Shown here: piece after piece, positions 35,013 to 50,000 of the stretch
Numbering within the stretch: position 1 is the stretch's first letter
Layout: each line of letters begins with the position of its first letter
NCBI GenBank assembly: GCA_013397075.1
Contig: VWZS01006721.1
Span: forward strand, 2,028,848 to 2,092,847
Length of the DNA stretch: 64,000 bases
From: Rhabdornis inornatus
Lineage: Eukaryota; Chordata; Aves; Passeriformes; Rhabdornithidae
Direction of reading: 5' to 3'
Translations under genes and position numbers: made by a program
The notes under the pieces: model-generated
Seen by the model: only the letters and a program-made list of their open reading frames with translations
What the model was told of the DNA's origin: nothing
The model's database searches: none

Positions 35013-38000
35013 GTGAGCTGGTTTCAGAGGGCTTCTATGTGCTACAAGGTTATTACTCTTATCACAATTATAGCCTCTCCTCATGATAAGTCAGGATTAA
35101 AGTATTTATCTTTTTCATGTAGGCTTTGCAGCTGTGATAGATGCTGGATGAGTTTGTGGGTAGCTTTAACCAAGAATCATCTGTGTCCCATAGACTTCAG
35201 ATAAGAGTGGTGGGTAGCCTCTCTATTTCAGTTGAGAATCTCACAGGTTTTTGGGGATTTACCTTTATTGCCAGCTCCATCCTTCCCTCCAGCTTCTAAC
35301 AATCATGCTGTAGGAACTGAGTATTTCTTGTTCCTCTTTGAATCCAATTACACCTTCTAGACTCTGACAGACCCAGAAATCTCTGTGGTCAGAGCTGACC
35401 TTGCAGACAGAGGTATCAGACTGGTGTCCTTCAGCATAACTTAGACCTTCCTTTACCTTGCAGTATAGACATAACCTGAGAGTCTGTTTAACATGGTGGT
35501 AGCCAGACTCTACCTGGACTTCAGCCAGTGGCTTTAGTGTCTTCAGATTTGTGGGGAGCTTTATTATTCATGGCATATCTGAGTCTTTACCACTGTAGAC
35601 CTTGGAGTTATGAGGTGTGTTTTCTCATCCATCATGTCCAGCACTGCACCTTAGAGGGTGCCTCATGAATCAGGAAGGCTGCCTGAGTCACCACAAAGAG
35701 CTGAGAACTTCAGCTAGCAGTGTTTTTCCAGAGTAAGGGAACTGCATTAATATTTTATCACAAGTGCCTGAGTAGCTTAAATCGTAGTTTTAAGAGTGTT
35801 CTGTTTGTAACCTGTCTTCTCCTTGGCACAATCCTTGTACTGCAGTCCACCACATGGTTTTCTAGGGTGCTTTCAGAGACAGAATTGTAACAGCAGCAAG
35901 GAGTAAAGCCAGGAGAAGAGCCAGTGGATTAGCAAAGTGCAGCAGCCAGAACCAAAGCAAGTATTGCAGCTTAAGCAATCCGAACGTAATGCACATCATT
36001 TTTTGATGTCATAGTGGTCAAAGTATTATTTGATCTTCCAAATATTTTGGAAGCAAACATATGCCAAAAGAAGCACCACAAAGCTGTACTGCTGTGCACT
36101 GCTATGCCTCTAGGTTAGATAAGCCTGTGATACACATGCGCTTGTGTAAGACACCATCACCTTGCAATTGAGACAGCCAAATGATGAAAGGCACAGACAT
36201 TTGGTTTCCCTACCTGGCCTGCAGTAGGTCAAGTAAATACTGCAGTAGGTCAAGTTCGGGCAGTTCAGACATGTAAGAAGAAAGTGTAACCTTCACTGTC
36301 TACAGAATTCTGTCTGCTGTAATTAGGAAATACAGAACCTTTAGCCTGACAGTGTCTATAGGGGTGTTTGGAGTTGCTGCTGTCAGTAGCTGCCTCCCCT
36401 TTACAGAGAAAGGACTGAATGCAGCCCCACTGCTGTGTCAGGTAACTTCACAGTGCTGCTGCACAGCTGTGAAAGGAGCTGTCTCAGAAGGAAAGGAAGC
36501 TCCATGCTTCTTGAATTTGCATTGATTCCACAGTGTCACTCATCCTTTTTAGGAATATTTGTAAAACAAATGGCACAATTTGATGCTATTCGTATGGCAG
36601 GGGTTTGAGCGCCATACTTTTGTTTAGAGTATCTCAGCAGGAATGATTTTAATGAAAGTTTTAGAAGCATGGTCTCCTGTAGTTCTGGAAGCTTTTGTGC
36701 TCATCTTGGGGTTATATTGGGTATATGCAATTGTATGTATTGGCTTATATGCAATTACTGTATTTTATTGTGGTATTATATACATGACGCAAGCCAAGAT
36801 GAATCAAATTAGCAAGGCTGGTTTTAGATGAAAACTAAGTTAGAGCTTATATTCCAATAACCCTGTTGCTTTCAGCAGAAGGTAAGTTATGATCCCTATT
36901 TCTAAACACAGTCCTCACCATAGCTACTTGGTTTTATTTTCCTGCCTCATCTCATCACCTTTACTTATTTTCAGTCATTACATGGCCAGTAACAATGTAA
37001 GTGTATTTACGTGCCCTAGGTTTGTTCATTCCTGGATTGTCCTCAGGAGATTTTTCCCACATAACCTAGTTTTGATGACAACCTCCCATTGCTTTATGAA
37101 TACAAACAAGAGGAGGCCTTAAATGCCTCAGAAATCCGTCAGGGTTTTGACTTTGTCAACATTAGGAGCATGGGGACTTGAAGGCAGAATTTATCTTCCA
37201 CTTCAGCAGTAAAAGAAAACTAACCAACAGGGCCATAAAAGCCCATCAGTGCAGAAGTGGTTTAATTGTGTTCATTTCTGGTGTTTGAGGCACTGCTTTA
37301 CAGGATGCCCTTGAGCCAGAACATACTCAAATCAATCAGAACCCATGGGTTGCCAGAATGCATGTATGGCCTGCTTTGTTTCAGCTGGTTAGCCATTATC
37401 CGCGGATTCACCCATTGTTATTTTTTTCCATGTTTTCTCCTTCTCAAAATCCAACCACTGGGCTCTGCCACCAGCAGCTCAAATACAGACAGTTCTTGTC
37501 TTCACAAGTCACTCATTTATATGCATTTGCTACAAGAGGAAATGATGCAGAGGCTGTCTCAGGGAGCAGTGAGAACAAGATTGTTCAATGAGATTGTTCC
37601 ACCAGGTGATTACAGCACAGACAATTCCCTCACTAACCAGGCTACCATCCCACAAGGTCTAAACAAGGCAGGCAGAGCAGTGTGTTAGAAATGAGAGGAG
37701 TCCTCCTGAGAGGAATGAATGCTTGGTGAATAACAAACCCCATCCACGCTGGGCATCTCAAACTTTGTGGGTTTTTTGTTTGCAACCAGTGAGAAGAAGC
37801 TTATCACAGATGCCCTGAATAAAAACCAGTTCCTGAAGAGGCTGGAGCCTCACCAGACACGAGACATGGTGGAATGTATGTATGAGAGGACGTTCCAGCA
37901 AGGGAGCTACGTCATCAGGCAGGGAGAACCGGGAAATCACATTTTTGTGCTCAAAGGTGAATATTGCCTACTTGTACAACTCACAAGTGCAAGAAACAGG

Positions 38001-41000
38001 GAAGGGGTTTAGCAGGTTTTGCAGGAAATCACAGTGAGGGTGTTTGTGTTCCTGAATAATTTGTCCCTGTGGAGGGCAATGCAAGTTTTACCTGTGACTT
38101 CTATGAAACAGAGTGAGAGCAATAAAAAGCATGTTGGAAACATGAGTCTTGATTTAATGTTTTTTCATTACCTTTTTCATTTCTGAAAGCCCAGAAGCCA
38201 GCAATTCCTTTCTGTTGTAGGTGTAGCCAACCCTTTCTTCTGCAGAGGAAGAACAGGTGTTATTTAAGTTGCAGAGAACTGCTCAATGGTGAAGCCGCTC
38301 CTGAAATAAACTTACTTTTCAACATTCATAAGATACCAGCTTTCTGTGTATGGGAAATTGAAAGACGAGGTCTGCATTCATTGTCCTGAAAGCTGAGGTT
38401 GCTCTTTTAAAAAAAAAGACCTGCTTGGTTTTTTTTCTGGAAAAAAACCCCAAAAATCAGCAAAGTAAACAAAAGGCTTTAGGATAAGAAGGCTTTCCTA
38501 AAATAAGGCCAGCAAGTCTGCAATCTTTTATGCTGACTGCTACTGTGCCTCAAATTGCTGATCAGCTATAGTTTAACACCTGGAATTTGCTCCTATCAGC
38601 AATAAGCTCTATCATCATTTCACCATTAAAAAAAAAAAAAATTGTGATTAATTTGCATATTTCATCAATTGGGAACCACTAAATGTCCCAGAGACTCATA
38701 TGAATTAGAGCTCACACTATAAGGAGTATGTTCTGTTGAGGAGGGAATATTTAAACAGGAGCAAACTGGTATATATTGGAAAGCTCATTTTCTGGCTTCA
38801 TATGGATGGATTAGGTGGGGAAAAAATGATGGTGACTGTGTTAGGAAAACAGAAATGTTGCGGGAAAAAAGAGGAGGCGGGATTTGTGATGGTGTGATCA
38901 TATTCTTGCAAGACAAAATGATAACACTTTGAAAACAGATGAAATATCAGAAAGGAGATATCCACCTGGAACTTTTTCTGGCACATTAGAACTTTTCTTG
39001 AGGAGATGGTGTATGCCTTGGAGAGAAGAGGGCAGAACTTTCACAACATGTTTAAGGGAAGATTTTTTGGGGCCATAAACTGTGAAGAAGTTCAGACTTT
39101 CTTTGCCTTTTGCTAGTAAGGCTCAAGAACAACTTCTTGAGTGAAGATTTAATGCGCTTTTAATTTTTATGCCCTCTCCTTTGCATTCTGCATATATATA
39201 CTCATATGTCTGTATGAAGTGATAAACTATGAGTAATTTCTCCTGTGATCATTTTTTCAAGACCTTTTTCTTTAGACCACACTACAGTATCTGAACCACA
39301 AATGAGTGGTTTGTTGTAGCAAAGGTTTATCCGATCAGGATTTAGAATGGCCCTCCCTTCCAGAGCACATCTGTAGATTAGCAGTACCTTTGAAAAAATA
39401 AATCTTTACTGGTTTGTACATGTGTTTCAAAGCACTTTTTTTGATTGTTAGTCCCATTCCTGTGTTCCAGGGAGTGGCAAAATCAGAAATATATTGATTT
39501 GTTTTCCATCCAGTCTGTGCAGCTGAGCACAGGTTTAATACCTATTATCCTGATGATTTTTGACAGAGGGCAGTCTGGAAGTCTTTCAGCAGAATAAACT
39601 ACTCTCCTCAATACCTGTGTGGACAGCATTTGGTGAACTGGCCATTTTATACAACTGCACGCGGACAGCTTCTGTGAAAGGTACCTGAGGTTGAATACAG
39701 CAACCTTGCTCTAAATGCACACTGTGGATTTTTCATGAGATCCCTGTTATATCCAGGTTTTCTTTGAAGTTTTCATTTAATAGATGTTTGCATGTCTTGG
39801 TTATCTACAGTAAACTCACATATTTCTTCCTTGAGTTCTTTCTGTGTGGGAGCTTGAATAATACTATGCCCTGAATGTAATTCCATCTCTGGCATAACCC
39901 TTAACAAACAATTAGGCACCTCCAAATTGTGCTGGTTAGGCTGATCTGTAGCACACTAACAACTAGGGCAGGATTGTGTTTTAATTTTGGATGCTTTAGT
40001 AGATAGAGGTGGTGGTCTCTGGCTCTTATGTTCTTGTGTCAAATTCAGTGCCAAGGATGAAATTACAGTGAGTTTGAAAGCATATTAGAACCGTGGTGTT
40101 TTTAGTAGAGTGGGTACAGTCTAATTCAAGAGGAAATAAAATACTGAGGAATTAGTTGGTTTTATACTTCTTTTAGTTCTGTATCATCATCATGTTGCTG
40201 AGTCTTGCCTAGATCCATTTGCAGCTGGCAGTTTGGGGACTGACCAGGATAGAGTTGTTAATGTTGCTCTGGTACAAATATTCCTCTTCCTGTGTAAGAC
40301 TGGGTTTACATCCATTAAACACCCCCTGATTCCCTTTCCAACATGCCATAATTGCTCTGTGACAAACAAGTAAGTGACTAAATATGGTTAAGTTCATCAT
40401 TTCTCCACTCTCCACCATTCCGTAAATAATACTTATGTTCGAAGACTAATTTCTGTTCTTGTCTAAATCTGCAGGGACTTGGTGCCACCAGTAAGTATGA
40501 AGAGTTCATGTTGACTTAAAAAGGAGCAAATGGAATAAAATAAGAAGTTGTTTGCTATAAAAGCTTTTGGTCTTTCTTCCTGCACTCAGTTTAGGCACTT
40601 AATCATTGCTGGCTATGCAGATGGAAGTTATTACATGTGATCTGTTTTTGTTGCTGCCTGATAAACAGAACAGCATCAGTAATGTGATTATTTTTCTTAC
40701 TAACATGCTGTTCTAATTGAATATGTTCCTTATTTTTCTTTTTTGCCTCCTGTATAGTATTAGCATTATAAAGTAGTGTTTCTGCATAATAAGATGTCAA
40801 GCTGCTTTAGGCCTTTGTTAGCATTAATTGGTTTTGAGGTAGGACAAGAATTGTCCAATTATGGAGAAGAAAAGGTATTTGAATACTTACAATCACTGCA
40901 GAAATCTACCCCTCCCCAATAGCTTTTCCTGTCTTCCTTCTGGAGGAAGAGCAGTACAACGTCCAGTTCCAAAACTGAGCATGAGTAGTAAACACACATG

Positions 41001-44000
41001 TGAAAACCCTTTCCTGATGCTTGATCTCCTGACTCCCTTTTCCTGCAAACCTCACAAGTGAAGGATTTCATTCAAACAGCATTTCAGTGGCTGCTGATGC
41101 TCAGCAGCGTCTTCACAGTCAGTAGCTGTATTTGAAACTGGCAACGTGATTTACCCCTATGTTTCTGAATTTCTCCTTTTTTTTTTTTAATCTCCTATTT
41201 GAGATTGCAAGCATCTTTCTAACTCTATAACTGCTTCATTTGGTTAAAGTGCAAGATACCAGAAATACATTTGCAATAGGCTGGATACTTGTCGTGTTTT
41301 CTTCATGTAAAGTAAACTGAAAGATGTTATCTAGGAGAGAAATAAAACCAAAGTAACACCTTTGTTCTCCCATCCAGCATCCAAAAATATTTTTTCATCT
41401 ATTCTGATAGATGGCAGAGCATATGTGTATATTGTGTGCAATGAGAAATGACTGTGCTTCATTTTAAACCTGGCATTTTTGTTCCCTGTAAAAATGATTC
41501 TATGTTGATGATAGATGGAGGGAATCAATTGCCCTAAATTTTTCTGTAAATTTTATCTCACAGAAAACACAGTTTTGTTCTTTCTTAGGGCAGAAGGAAA
41601 ACTGCTGAATATGGTGTAGTGTCTTTTAAAAGAAGAGATTAAATTTAATAGAATCACCTTTTACTTAAAAAAATAAGTGTTCTGTTGTGTTGATGATTGC
41701 ACTCAGAGGCTGCTTTGTGGTTTGCCTCTTTGATGCTGAATCCTGTGCCTGCTTACTGTATGAATAGTTTGATTATCTTTTGAAAATGCATCATTAATAT
41801 TTTGATTACCCTTTATTCCCTTATATAATGGATGGTTTGGAGGAAAAGTGTGTGAGGATCACAGGATTAAATGAAATTAAATTTAATTCTTGACCTCTGT
41901 TGTTTCTATCTTAGTGCAGATCTCTCAAGCATTTGCATATAATCTGAATTAGAGTTAGATCCAAGCCACAGTATTTAACATCATAGGTTTTGGAAAACCA
42001 ACCACGTTCTTGTTTCTTTCAAATCAGCTTCTTTGCATTTTACCGCTTTTGAGACCATGATTAGGGTAGATTTTCACAAGTGTTCAGCCCTGTCGTTTTC
42101 AAGGTTGCTCAGCCTATGGAATTACATTTAAATCACTCTGCAGAGGAATAAAAGTGGGAATTTATTCATTTGAAAGTCTGATTACAATAGGTGCTGGATA
42201 TTTTAAAATTCAGCCTTGGGCCTTGTGAAATAGCCAGTCTGTCTTCTACCATGAGCTGATGCTGTAATATCATCCATCAAATAATTTGGAAAGATTGCTG
42301 ATTTTGTTCTTTTTTTGTTTTCTCAAAGCAATCACTGATGTTAAAACATGGGCACTGGACAGAGAAGTGTTTCAAAATATCATGAGAGTGACAGCACAAA
42401 CCAGACAACAGCAATACAGAAACTTCCTTAGAAGGTAAATATGATGAATTTTTATTTCTGATACTGCTTTGTGCTATTTACTAAGGTGCACAACAATACT
42501 GTGCCTGTCTTGTAAACAGAGATAAAAAGGTGCTCTTCTTGCAAATATGGCCTTGAAAGCCTGAATATTTGTCTTATTTTTTTTTCTTTTAAGGTTCATA
42601 AGAGTTTTTCCATGCTTAATTGTTTTTCTCCTGCATCACACTAGAAAACTTCAATAGGTGCTTGAATGCCTTTAAGTAGTAGTATAAATGTATAGGAAAC
42701 TTACGGGTCTAGAATTTGAAACAATATAATTAGTAAAGTTAAGTAAATCCTCCAATAAGTAGTTAGTTTGCTGCTGGAGTAGATTAAGGAATATTCCTTA
42801 TCCTTTGGAGATTTGAATATGAGATCTGCATGTCTCTCAACTTATTAACTAATTCCAACATAAATTACTAGGAAATCTGCAGAGCAGAGTAATTCTCTCC
42901 TGCAGGGAGCACTGAGAGTGGTGCCATGCTTCTCATTAGGAAGAGGGGGAAATTAGAGTTACAAACCATAATTAGCTGATGTAATATCTTATCTTTTTAA
43001 CACAGAATGACCATTCTGTTATGCTTTCAAATCAAGATGCCAAGCCTGGTCATGCACAGGATGTCTTGTGTATTTTCACATCCCTCTCCACCTTTGATTT
43101 CTATACAAAATTCTTTGCTCAGCCTAAATAGATAAAAATTTCTATAATTCCCTAAATTTTACAAGTCTGAGTGATCAGGGTAGGAGGTTTTTTTCATTCT
43201 TACCAGCAAGTTCACGAAGTTTTTACTGTAATTAGATAATCTTTCAATGTCTGTCCAAAGAGTACTGAAGTTTTTACCTTTGATTTTGCGGTCTCTGCAG
43301 TGCACTTGAAAATATATTCTTGAATTGCTATAATGTCTTGGGTTTGTAATTGCTGGATTATTTTGAAATCAATCCTTATGCCCACTAAAGTGCTTCCTCT
43401 CCTGAAATACAAAACTGATTTACAAACTGACCAATGTTTGCCACATTTCTAGGTTGTGAGAGTTTTGTTTATCTAAAAAACAGGATGAGAATACTTGAAC
43501 CTTTCAAATTAAGATTTAGTTGTATACTGTGTTCACCACTAGTTCAACTAGTTATAAAATGTGGCTGTAAAAGTTGTAGAGATGAGAAGAGATCATTAAA
43601 AAAAAATTGTTAATGATAACTACTTTGGGTTGTGGGGTTTTTTTGTTTGTTTGTTTTCTGGAAGTGTGTCCCTGCTGAAAAACTTACCTGAAGATAAATT
43701 AACCAAGATCATGGACTGTCTGGAAGTGGTAAGATACTGTTAAGTTTTTTTAAATAGTATTCAGTAAGCTTCCAAAAGGCAAAGGATAATAAATCAGCAA
43801 AAATAAAGAACAACCAAGCTTTTTTAATATGAGAGTGGTTTTGGAGTGATTGGAGTTGAATTCCAGGTTGGCAGAAAATAATAACATTTAGTGACATAAG
43901 AAGTAAGTTATATTTTTGGCATCAAAGGAGTCAAGCAAGTATTTAAGAGGATTTGTAATCTATCCTTTATTAAGATTAAGTACAAAGTTGTTCTCCAGGA

Positions 44001-47000
44001 CTCTTTTGGTAATCAAATTTACCTCTTTGTGATGTGGATATGTAATACTTTCATATTCCTTGGACCACATACCCTGCAAAATGTAAGGGAAGAAGGCACT
44101 GGGTCCCCAGAACATGATTCCAGCCAAATATCTGTGTGCCTTAGGGCTGCATTTACCAGCAGCCTTTGAAGGTGAAGTCTTGATATATAACCATAGCTGA
44201 GATTTCTTTCCAAGGATATAGGAAGTTAAACATCGATGAAACATCCACATGTGTTAAGAGCTCTGCATAGTAACCTTTCAAAGATTTATTGGACAATATT
44301 GTCTCCCACTTGCCCCCCACCAGGAGTATTATGACAAGGGAGATTACGTTATTCGGGAAGGAGAAGAAGGAAACACCTTCTTTATAATTGCAAAAGGAAA
44401 GGTAAGGTGTAACAAACCTTATTTGTAAAGTAACATGTACAAACAGTTGTATCTCAAAAGCTATCTTGAGGAGTGTGGTCTTCAGTAAAAATGGTGCAGA
44501 GTGTTTTTGCAGATGTTTTTAAGTTCACAATACCAAGATAAAAGCCTGGAGCAGCATTGCAGGGGTTCAGAGAGCCAAATTTTCCATTCACAGTGAACCC
44601 ATGTTATACTGTTCTAATTAAAATGTAATTAAATTGTGTCCTGAAGCCTCTTGACACTGTGGCAGAGATGCAAAGGTAAATTTTTTTGTAAATGAGATTT
44701 GACCCTGCATCTTCTCCTAGATGGTGCAATATCTGATGGGCAATACATAGAACTGTGAAAAATCTAAGAAGTGATGGAGTCCCAGGCTTAATGGAGAATG
44801 GCCTTTGAGGTGTCCCAGAATCCTTTCATCTGTTAATCCCAGAGGAGCAAGGCAGCAGCCTTTATCCCTCAGCTGATACCTTGGAGGCTGACACAGGACT
44901 CTAAAGAATTAATTCAGGAGACCTTTCCTCAATAAATTTCCAGTTTCCAGAACATCTCTATGTCTGTAGATATTCTAGTTTGGGTTTTGCTAACATGGGC
45001 ATCAGCAGAATGTGCTCCTGTGGAAGCAGTTTCATGAGGGGAAATGTTAGTTAAAGCTTCTGGAGTGCTGCCTATTCAGCTGAGAAGAGAAAAAGCTCAT
45101 ATGACATCTGGCCACTGTGGGAACTGAAGTATTTTTCAGTCTTTCATTAAAATGTGACTTGTTCTGCTCTGTTTCTGAAGGTATGAGGAGAAAATGTTGA
45201 GGGGTTGCCAGTAGTAAATATATTCCTTCTTCCCAGCAAAAATCAGAGAGGGATCAGGGAATTTTTGGTGGTAATTTTTGAGAGGAAGGAAAAACTATAT
45301 ATATATATCTGTAATTCTTTCCACAGCATTACTGAGTTTAAGACATTTCTGAAATACACAGAAAAATCATGCAATACTTTGAAATTTTACTTTACTAAAT
45401 TTTTGTTCCTGTACTTCACAGGTGATAGTTACCCAGAGCACTACAGACCACTCACAGCCTCAGGTGATCAAAAATCTACACAAAGGAGATTACTTTGGAG
45501 AAAAGGCTCTCATCAGGTTAGTTCACACTGTCTGATTTGTGATGTTTAGGATTTCAACAGTCCCATCATTATGTGTCAGATTCTACAGCTCGTGGCTGTT
45601 TCCAATATGATGTTTCTTTTGATTGTAAAGCCAGTAGATGTAGGTAGTAACCAAATTTGTGTTAATGTTTTGAGAGGTTGCAGAGAGCTTGAAAGTTTAC
45701 ACTGGCATCTACCTTTGGTTTTCCCTGTAGAAGTCAAATTCTGTCCCACTGCATCATGGCTTATTGTTAATACTTCAGTAAAAGAGAACTTGTCCCAGGT
45801 GATTTCAGCATGGATAAGATCCATCATGACTGGAATGAGCTCTTGTTTCCATTGTCCATGGCAGTAAGAAACAGAGAGAAGGAGTCACACGGTACATATT
45901 TATATGTGTAATTGAGTAGGGAATCACTTGAGTTTGGGAATGTTTTATATCCAAGGATCATTTTAGAAATAAGAGAAAATCCTGATGTAGTGATAATAAC
46001 ATCTGACCCCAATTTCTTGGAAGATTGCTAGAGGATGTCATGATACAAACCCTATTGCAACTGGAAAAAATGGAAAAGACAATAGTAATGACTAGCAAAA
46101 AGCTAAATTTTGTATTTGGCTCAGCAGTACTAATGCAGGTACAGGCTGCTGAGGCCTTTGAGGCCTAGAGACACTGTGACCCTTCAGGAGTGCAGTGTGA
46201 GGTGCTCTGAGGATTTTGATATGTTCTGAATTCTCCTAATGCCTTTCAATTCTCAGTGACGACGTCAGATCAGCAAACGTCATTGCAGACGAGTACAACG
46301 TGGAGTGCCTCGTTATAGACAGAGAGTAAGTGCATTACACTTTCAGACAGGACTGGCTTCCTCTTTCTGCAGGTTAACCTGGCTTTCAGTGGCTTAATGT
46401 GACTTCACTGCAGGTAATACCACAATGTTTCCTTAAATGAATCCTGAAGGAATGGTGGTGCTTTAGGAATGCTCATGAAGAAAGGCTGACAGCAGCTGCC
46501 AGAGCACAGATGCTGAAGAGTAGTTCAGAGTTACTCTTCTCTTTCTCTCCTTGTAGTGGTGATGTTTACCCTGATCTCCTGGGGTCCTAAGGCCTGTTCT
46601 TGTCAGTGAACACCAAGGCAAAGAGGGCATTCAGTAACTCTGCCTTCCCTGTCACCAGAGTCCCTGCTCCATTCAGTCATGGGTCCACATTATCCTTTGT
46701 TCTCCTCTTGTTACTGACGTATTTGAAGACACCTCTCTTCTTGTCCCTGACATCCTTGGCCAGATTAATTCCAGATAGCCCTCAGCCTTCCTTGTCTCAT
46801 TTATATTTACCCTGACAACCTCTCTATATTATTCCAAGTAGCCAGACCCAGCTTCATCTTCTGTGTGTTTCCCACTTAAGCCTGAGTAATTACAGGAATT
46901 TATTTCTCTGCACAAGTCTCTTGCCCCCATTGCCAGATTTCTTGATAATTCCTTGAGCCTGGAGGAAGTGATCCTTGAGTGTCAACCAACTTCAACTGGG

Positions 47001-50000
47001 TCATGACTTAAAAGCTCAGCGGTTTATGATGTTTCACTTGTGTTTTTAGGACATTTAATCAAACAGTTGGAACTTATGAGGAGCTGCAAACTTACCTGGA
47101 AGGTTATGTGGCTAATCTGGCCCAGGCTGATGAAAAGAGACATGCAAAGTAAGTCAGATCTTTTGTTTGTTACACCTATAGCAGGCAATTATGAAAAAGA
47201 GTGATAGACATGGGAGTAAAATCATGGATGGTAGTTGAAGGAGATGGACCCCTAGGAATGACAGCAGTCACTGTAATAAAACAGCCTGGCTATGCTTATG
47301 GAGCTCAACAAACTTCTTCTGATACAAAAATGACATAGAATCTGGGGGTGTTGACTTCCAAACAAGAATTCACTCTATTCCTGGAAAACTGAGCACAGAA
47401 AAAAAAAAGTGATGTTGTTTTTATCCCTGAAGGCCAACTTTAACTCCAGTCGAGTTAAGGAAATGGTATTACTGTGCAAAAGATTGTGTCATTTCAAAAA
47501 GAAATAAGCAGACATAAAAGAAACAGTTTATTTTTAATGTTTCAGTGTAGCACTGATGTCTGCTTTTAGCTGTGGGCCACACTTTTAGTTTATGAGCCTC
47601 TGATTTCAGTCTGAGCACTGCTGGAAGGTTAGCAGAGTGTATTTTTCCTCTGCTTAGAAATACAGCTGCATTCTTATTTCTGATCATTCTACTGGAACTG
47701 GTACACAGTCCTTCAAGCATTGCTTCTCCAGCTTGGAGTGCCCAAACTTTTGCAGCTGCCCACATCAACAGGAATCTCACCAGGGATCGGCTCTTGCTAA
47801 AATTACTGTCAATTCCACTCAGTGAATTTCAGTAGCATTTTTCTTCTAATTTACTTCCATTGGACTCCATTAAAATTCTGTTAGGAAATAAGAAGGGTTT
47901 TCTTTCCTCCTTCTCCTTTCCTCTTTCTCCTTTCCCACTTCCCTTTCCTCCTTCTCCATTTCCTTTCCTTTTTAGAGGATCATTAAAAGTAATGGCAAGG
48001 AAAAGCACTAACCTATGTTAATTTTCTTAATGCAGAGGAAGATCCTTCTGTGGACAGTTGACCAAAGAGGTGTCTTTGGAGATGATAGAGCTGAAGGAAA
48101 AAGTAGCCCAGTTCCCTCCTTCCCCATTCCAGAATTTAGAAGTTGTCACAACTCTGGGTGTTGGTGGGTTCGGAAGGGTTGAGCTTGTAAGAGAATGTTT
48201 TAAAATTATTCATGTAGCTCTCTGTCTTGGGTGACTGATTTAGCCACTGAATAATGTGAAGGATTTTGCTATTCTATGTGCTTGTGTCCCTCAGGCAGAA
48301 ATAATTATCCATAAAGCAATGCATAGTTAAAAAAACATTACAGGACTTGAGTGTTTAAAGAAGCAAATCCGTTCTCGTGTGCCTCCATCTCCTGCTGTTA
48401 AAAGTACCTTCCTGGTCACTAGACACAGTCATCAGTTTGTGCCTGTGGAGTTTACAGATGTGCCTGCCTGCACTATGTGCCCTGAATGGCAGGCCTTTTT
48501 CCAGGAATGTGCCTGGACCTGGAGCAATCTGAGTGGCACCACATAGTCTGTGCTGTTAGAGCTGCTCCTGTGTGCCCCACAGCAACTCCAGCCAGCCTGG
48601 GCTGTCTTTGAACTGTGCTCACTGGGAAATTTCCAGCAATTTGCAATGGCTCTTTTGAGTCATACTCAATAGCATGGACATCTGTGCTTCTGGGATACCA
48701 AGAGCTTCATTAGCCCAAAGCTTTAAATTCCACTCGCCTCTGGCTGAGATGCAAACATCTGACAAAAACCCGAATGCTTTTCATGCAGGCTGCTGAAGGT
48801 AGTAGTAAATCAAAGGAGACTTTGTGCTTTTAGTGAAGTCAATAATCCTTTACAGTAGTTAGATCATCAACTATTTCATTCTGATTCATGCTTCACCAAG
48901 AAAAGAAAAATTCCACACTGGAATTCTACTGCAGCATCTGAATACTAAGCTAAGAATTACATTTTCATCCAGCTACAGAACACAAATATATGCTTCCTTT
49001 ATTTCCAAGAAGCCCTGTTTTAACTTCCATCTTTTTATTGCATATTGGATAATATTTCAGCGTAATGCAAAATCATTTGTAAACATTCTTCCTAAACTGC
49101 CTCTCCTTTTTGTTCTTTTGTATCATGGTGGTGATTAGAAATCTTAAATGGAAATTGGGACCCACTGTCATATAAACTCATTGTAATATGTAGGACCTAT
49201 CCAAGCTGCTGCTATTTGCTGTATATATAAAATGAACAGAGGGAACATTTCGCTTTAGGAGTAGGGACTGGGAAACGAAAATACCTGATGCTTGGCTTAA
49301 AATCATACATAACAGTTCTGCACAAAATCTGGAATTTGTCCCTTGTTACAGCCATCAGTTTCAGTCCTGTGCTGTGTTGAAAAAGACGGATATCAGTGTT
49401 TCTACTGAGAACGATTTAGTAAAACATCCTTTCTTTGCCTCATGTGTTTTCATCATTTTTATTCACAGGTTAAAGTTAAAAATGAGAACACGGCTTTTGC
49501 TATGAAATGTATAAAGAAGAAGCACGTAGTGGACACCAAACAGCAAGAGCATATCTATTCTGAGAAGAAAATCCTTGAGCAGATATGTTCTCCATTCGTT
49601 GTAAAGTAAGTTGAGCACAAGGTTTCCTTGATTTTTGTCTCCCAGCTGACCCCTGGGGCAGCACTATTAGGAATGAGGGTTGGCACAAGTGAGTTCTGGA
49701 GGAAAGGTGCTGCAAGTCTTGCTCTTAATTTTGCTTTTCCTAAACAGCTTCTGTTTGTCTCCACAGGCTGTATCGCACATTCAAGGATAACAAATATGTG
49801 TACATGCTCCTGGAGGCTTGCCTTGGAGGGGAACTGTGGAGCTTGCTGAGAGACAGGTAACAGCAAACACAGCATAACCTTGCCCTTTGAAGTCAGCCCC
49901 ATGGGGCTACTGAGTAGGTTCTCCATTCAATGAAAAGATGTTTGGCTCAGTTTGGTTATTATCTGGTTATAATATATTATATATTATATTATCTGGTTAA

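Noticed and set aside
46600..46815. 71-codon plus-strand frame [13 protein letters not shown] as a small gene
   Set aside because: It is the antisense of a CR1 fragment.
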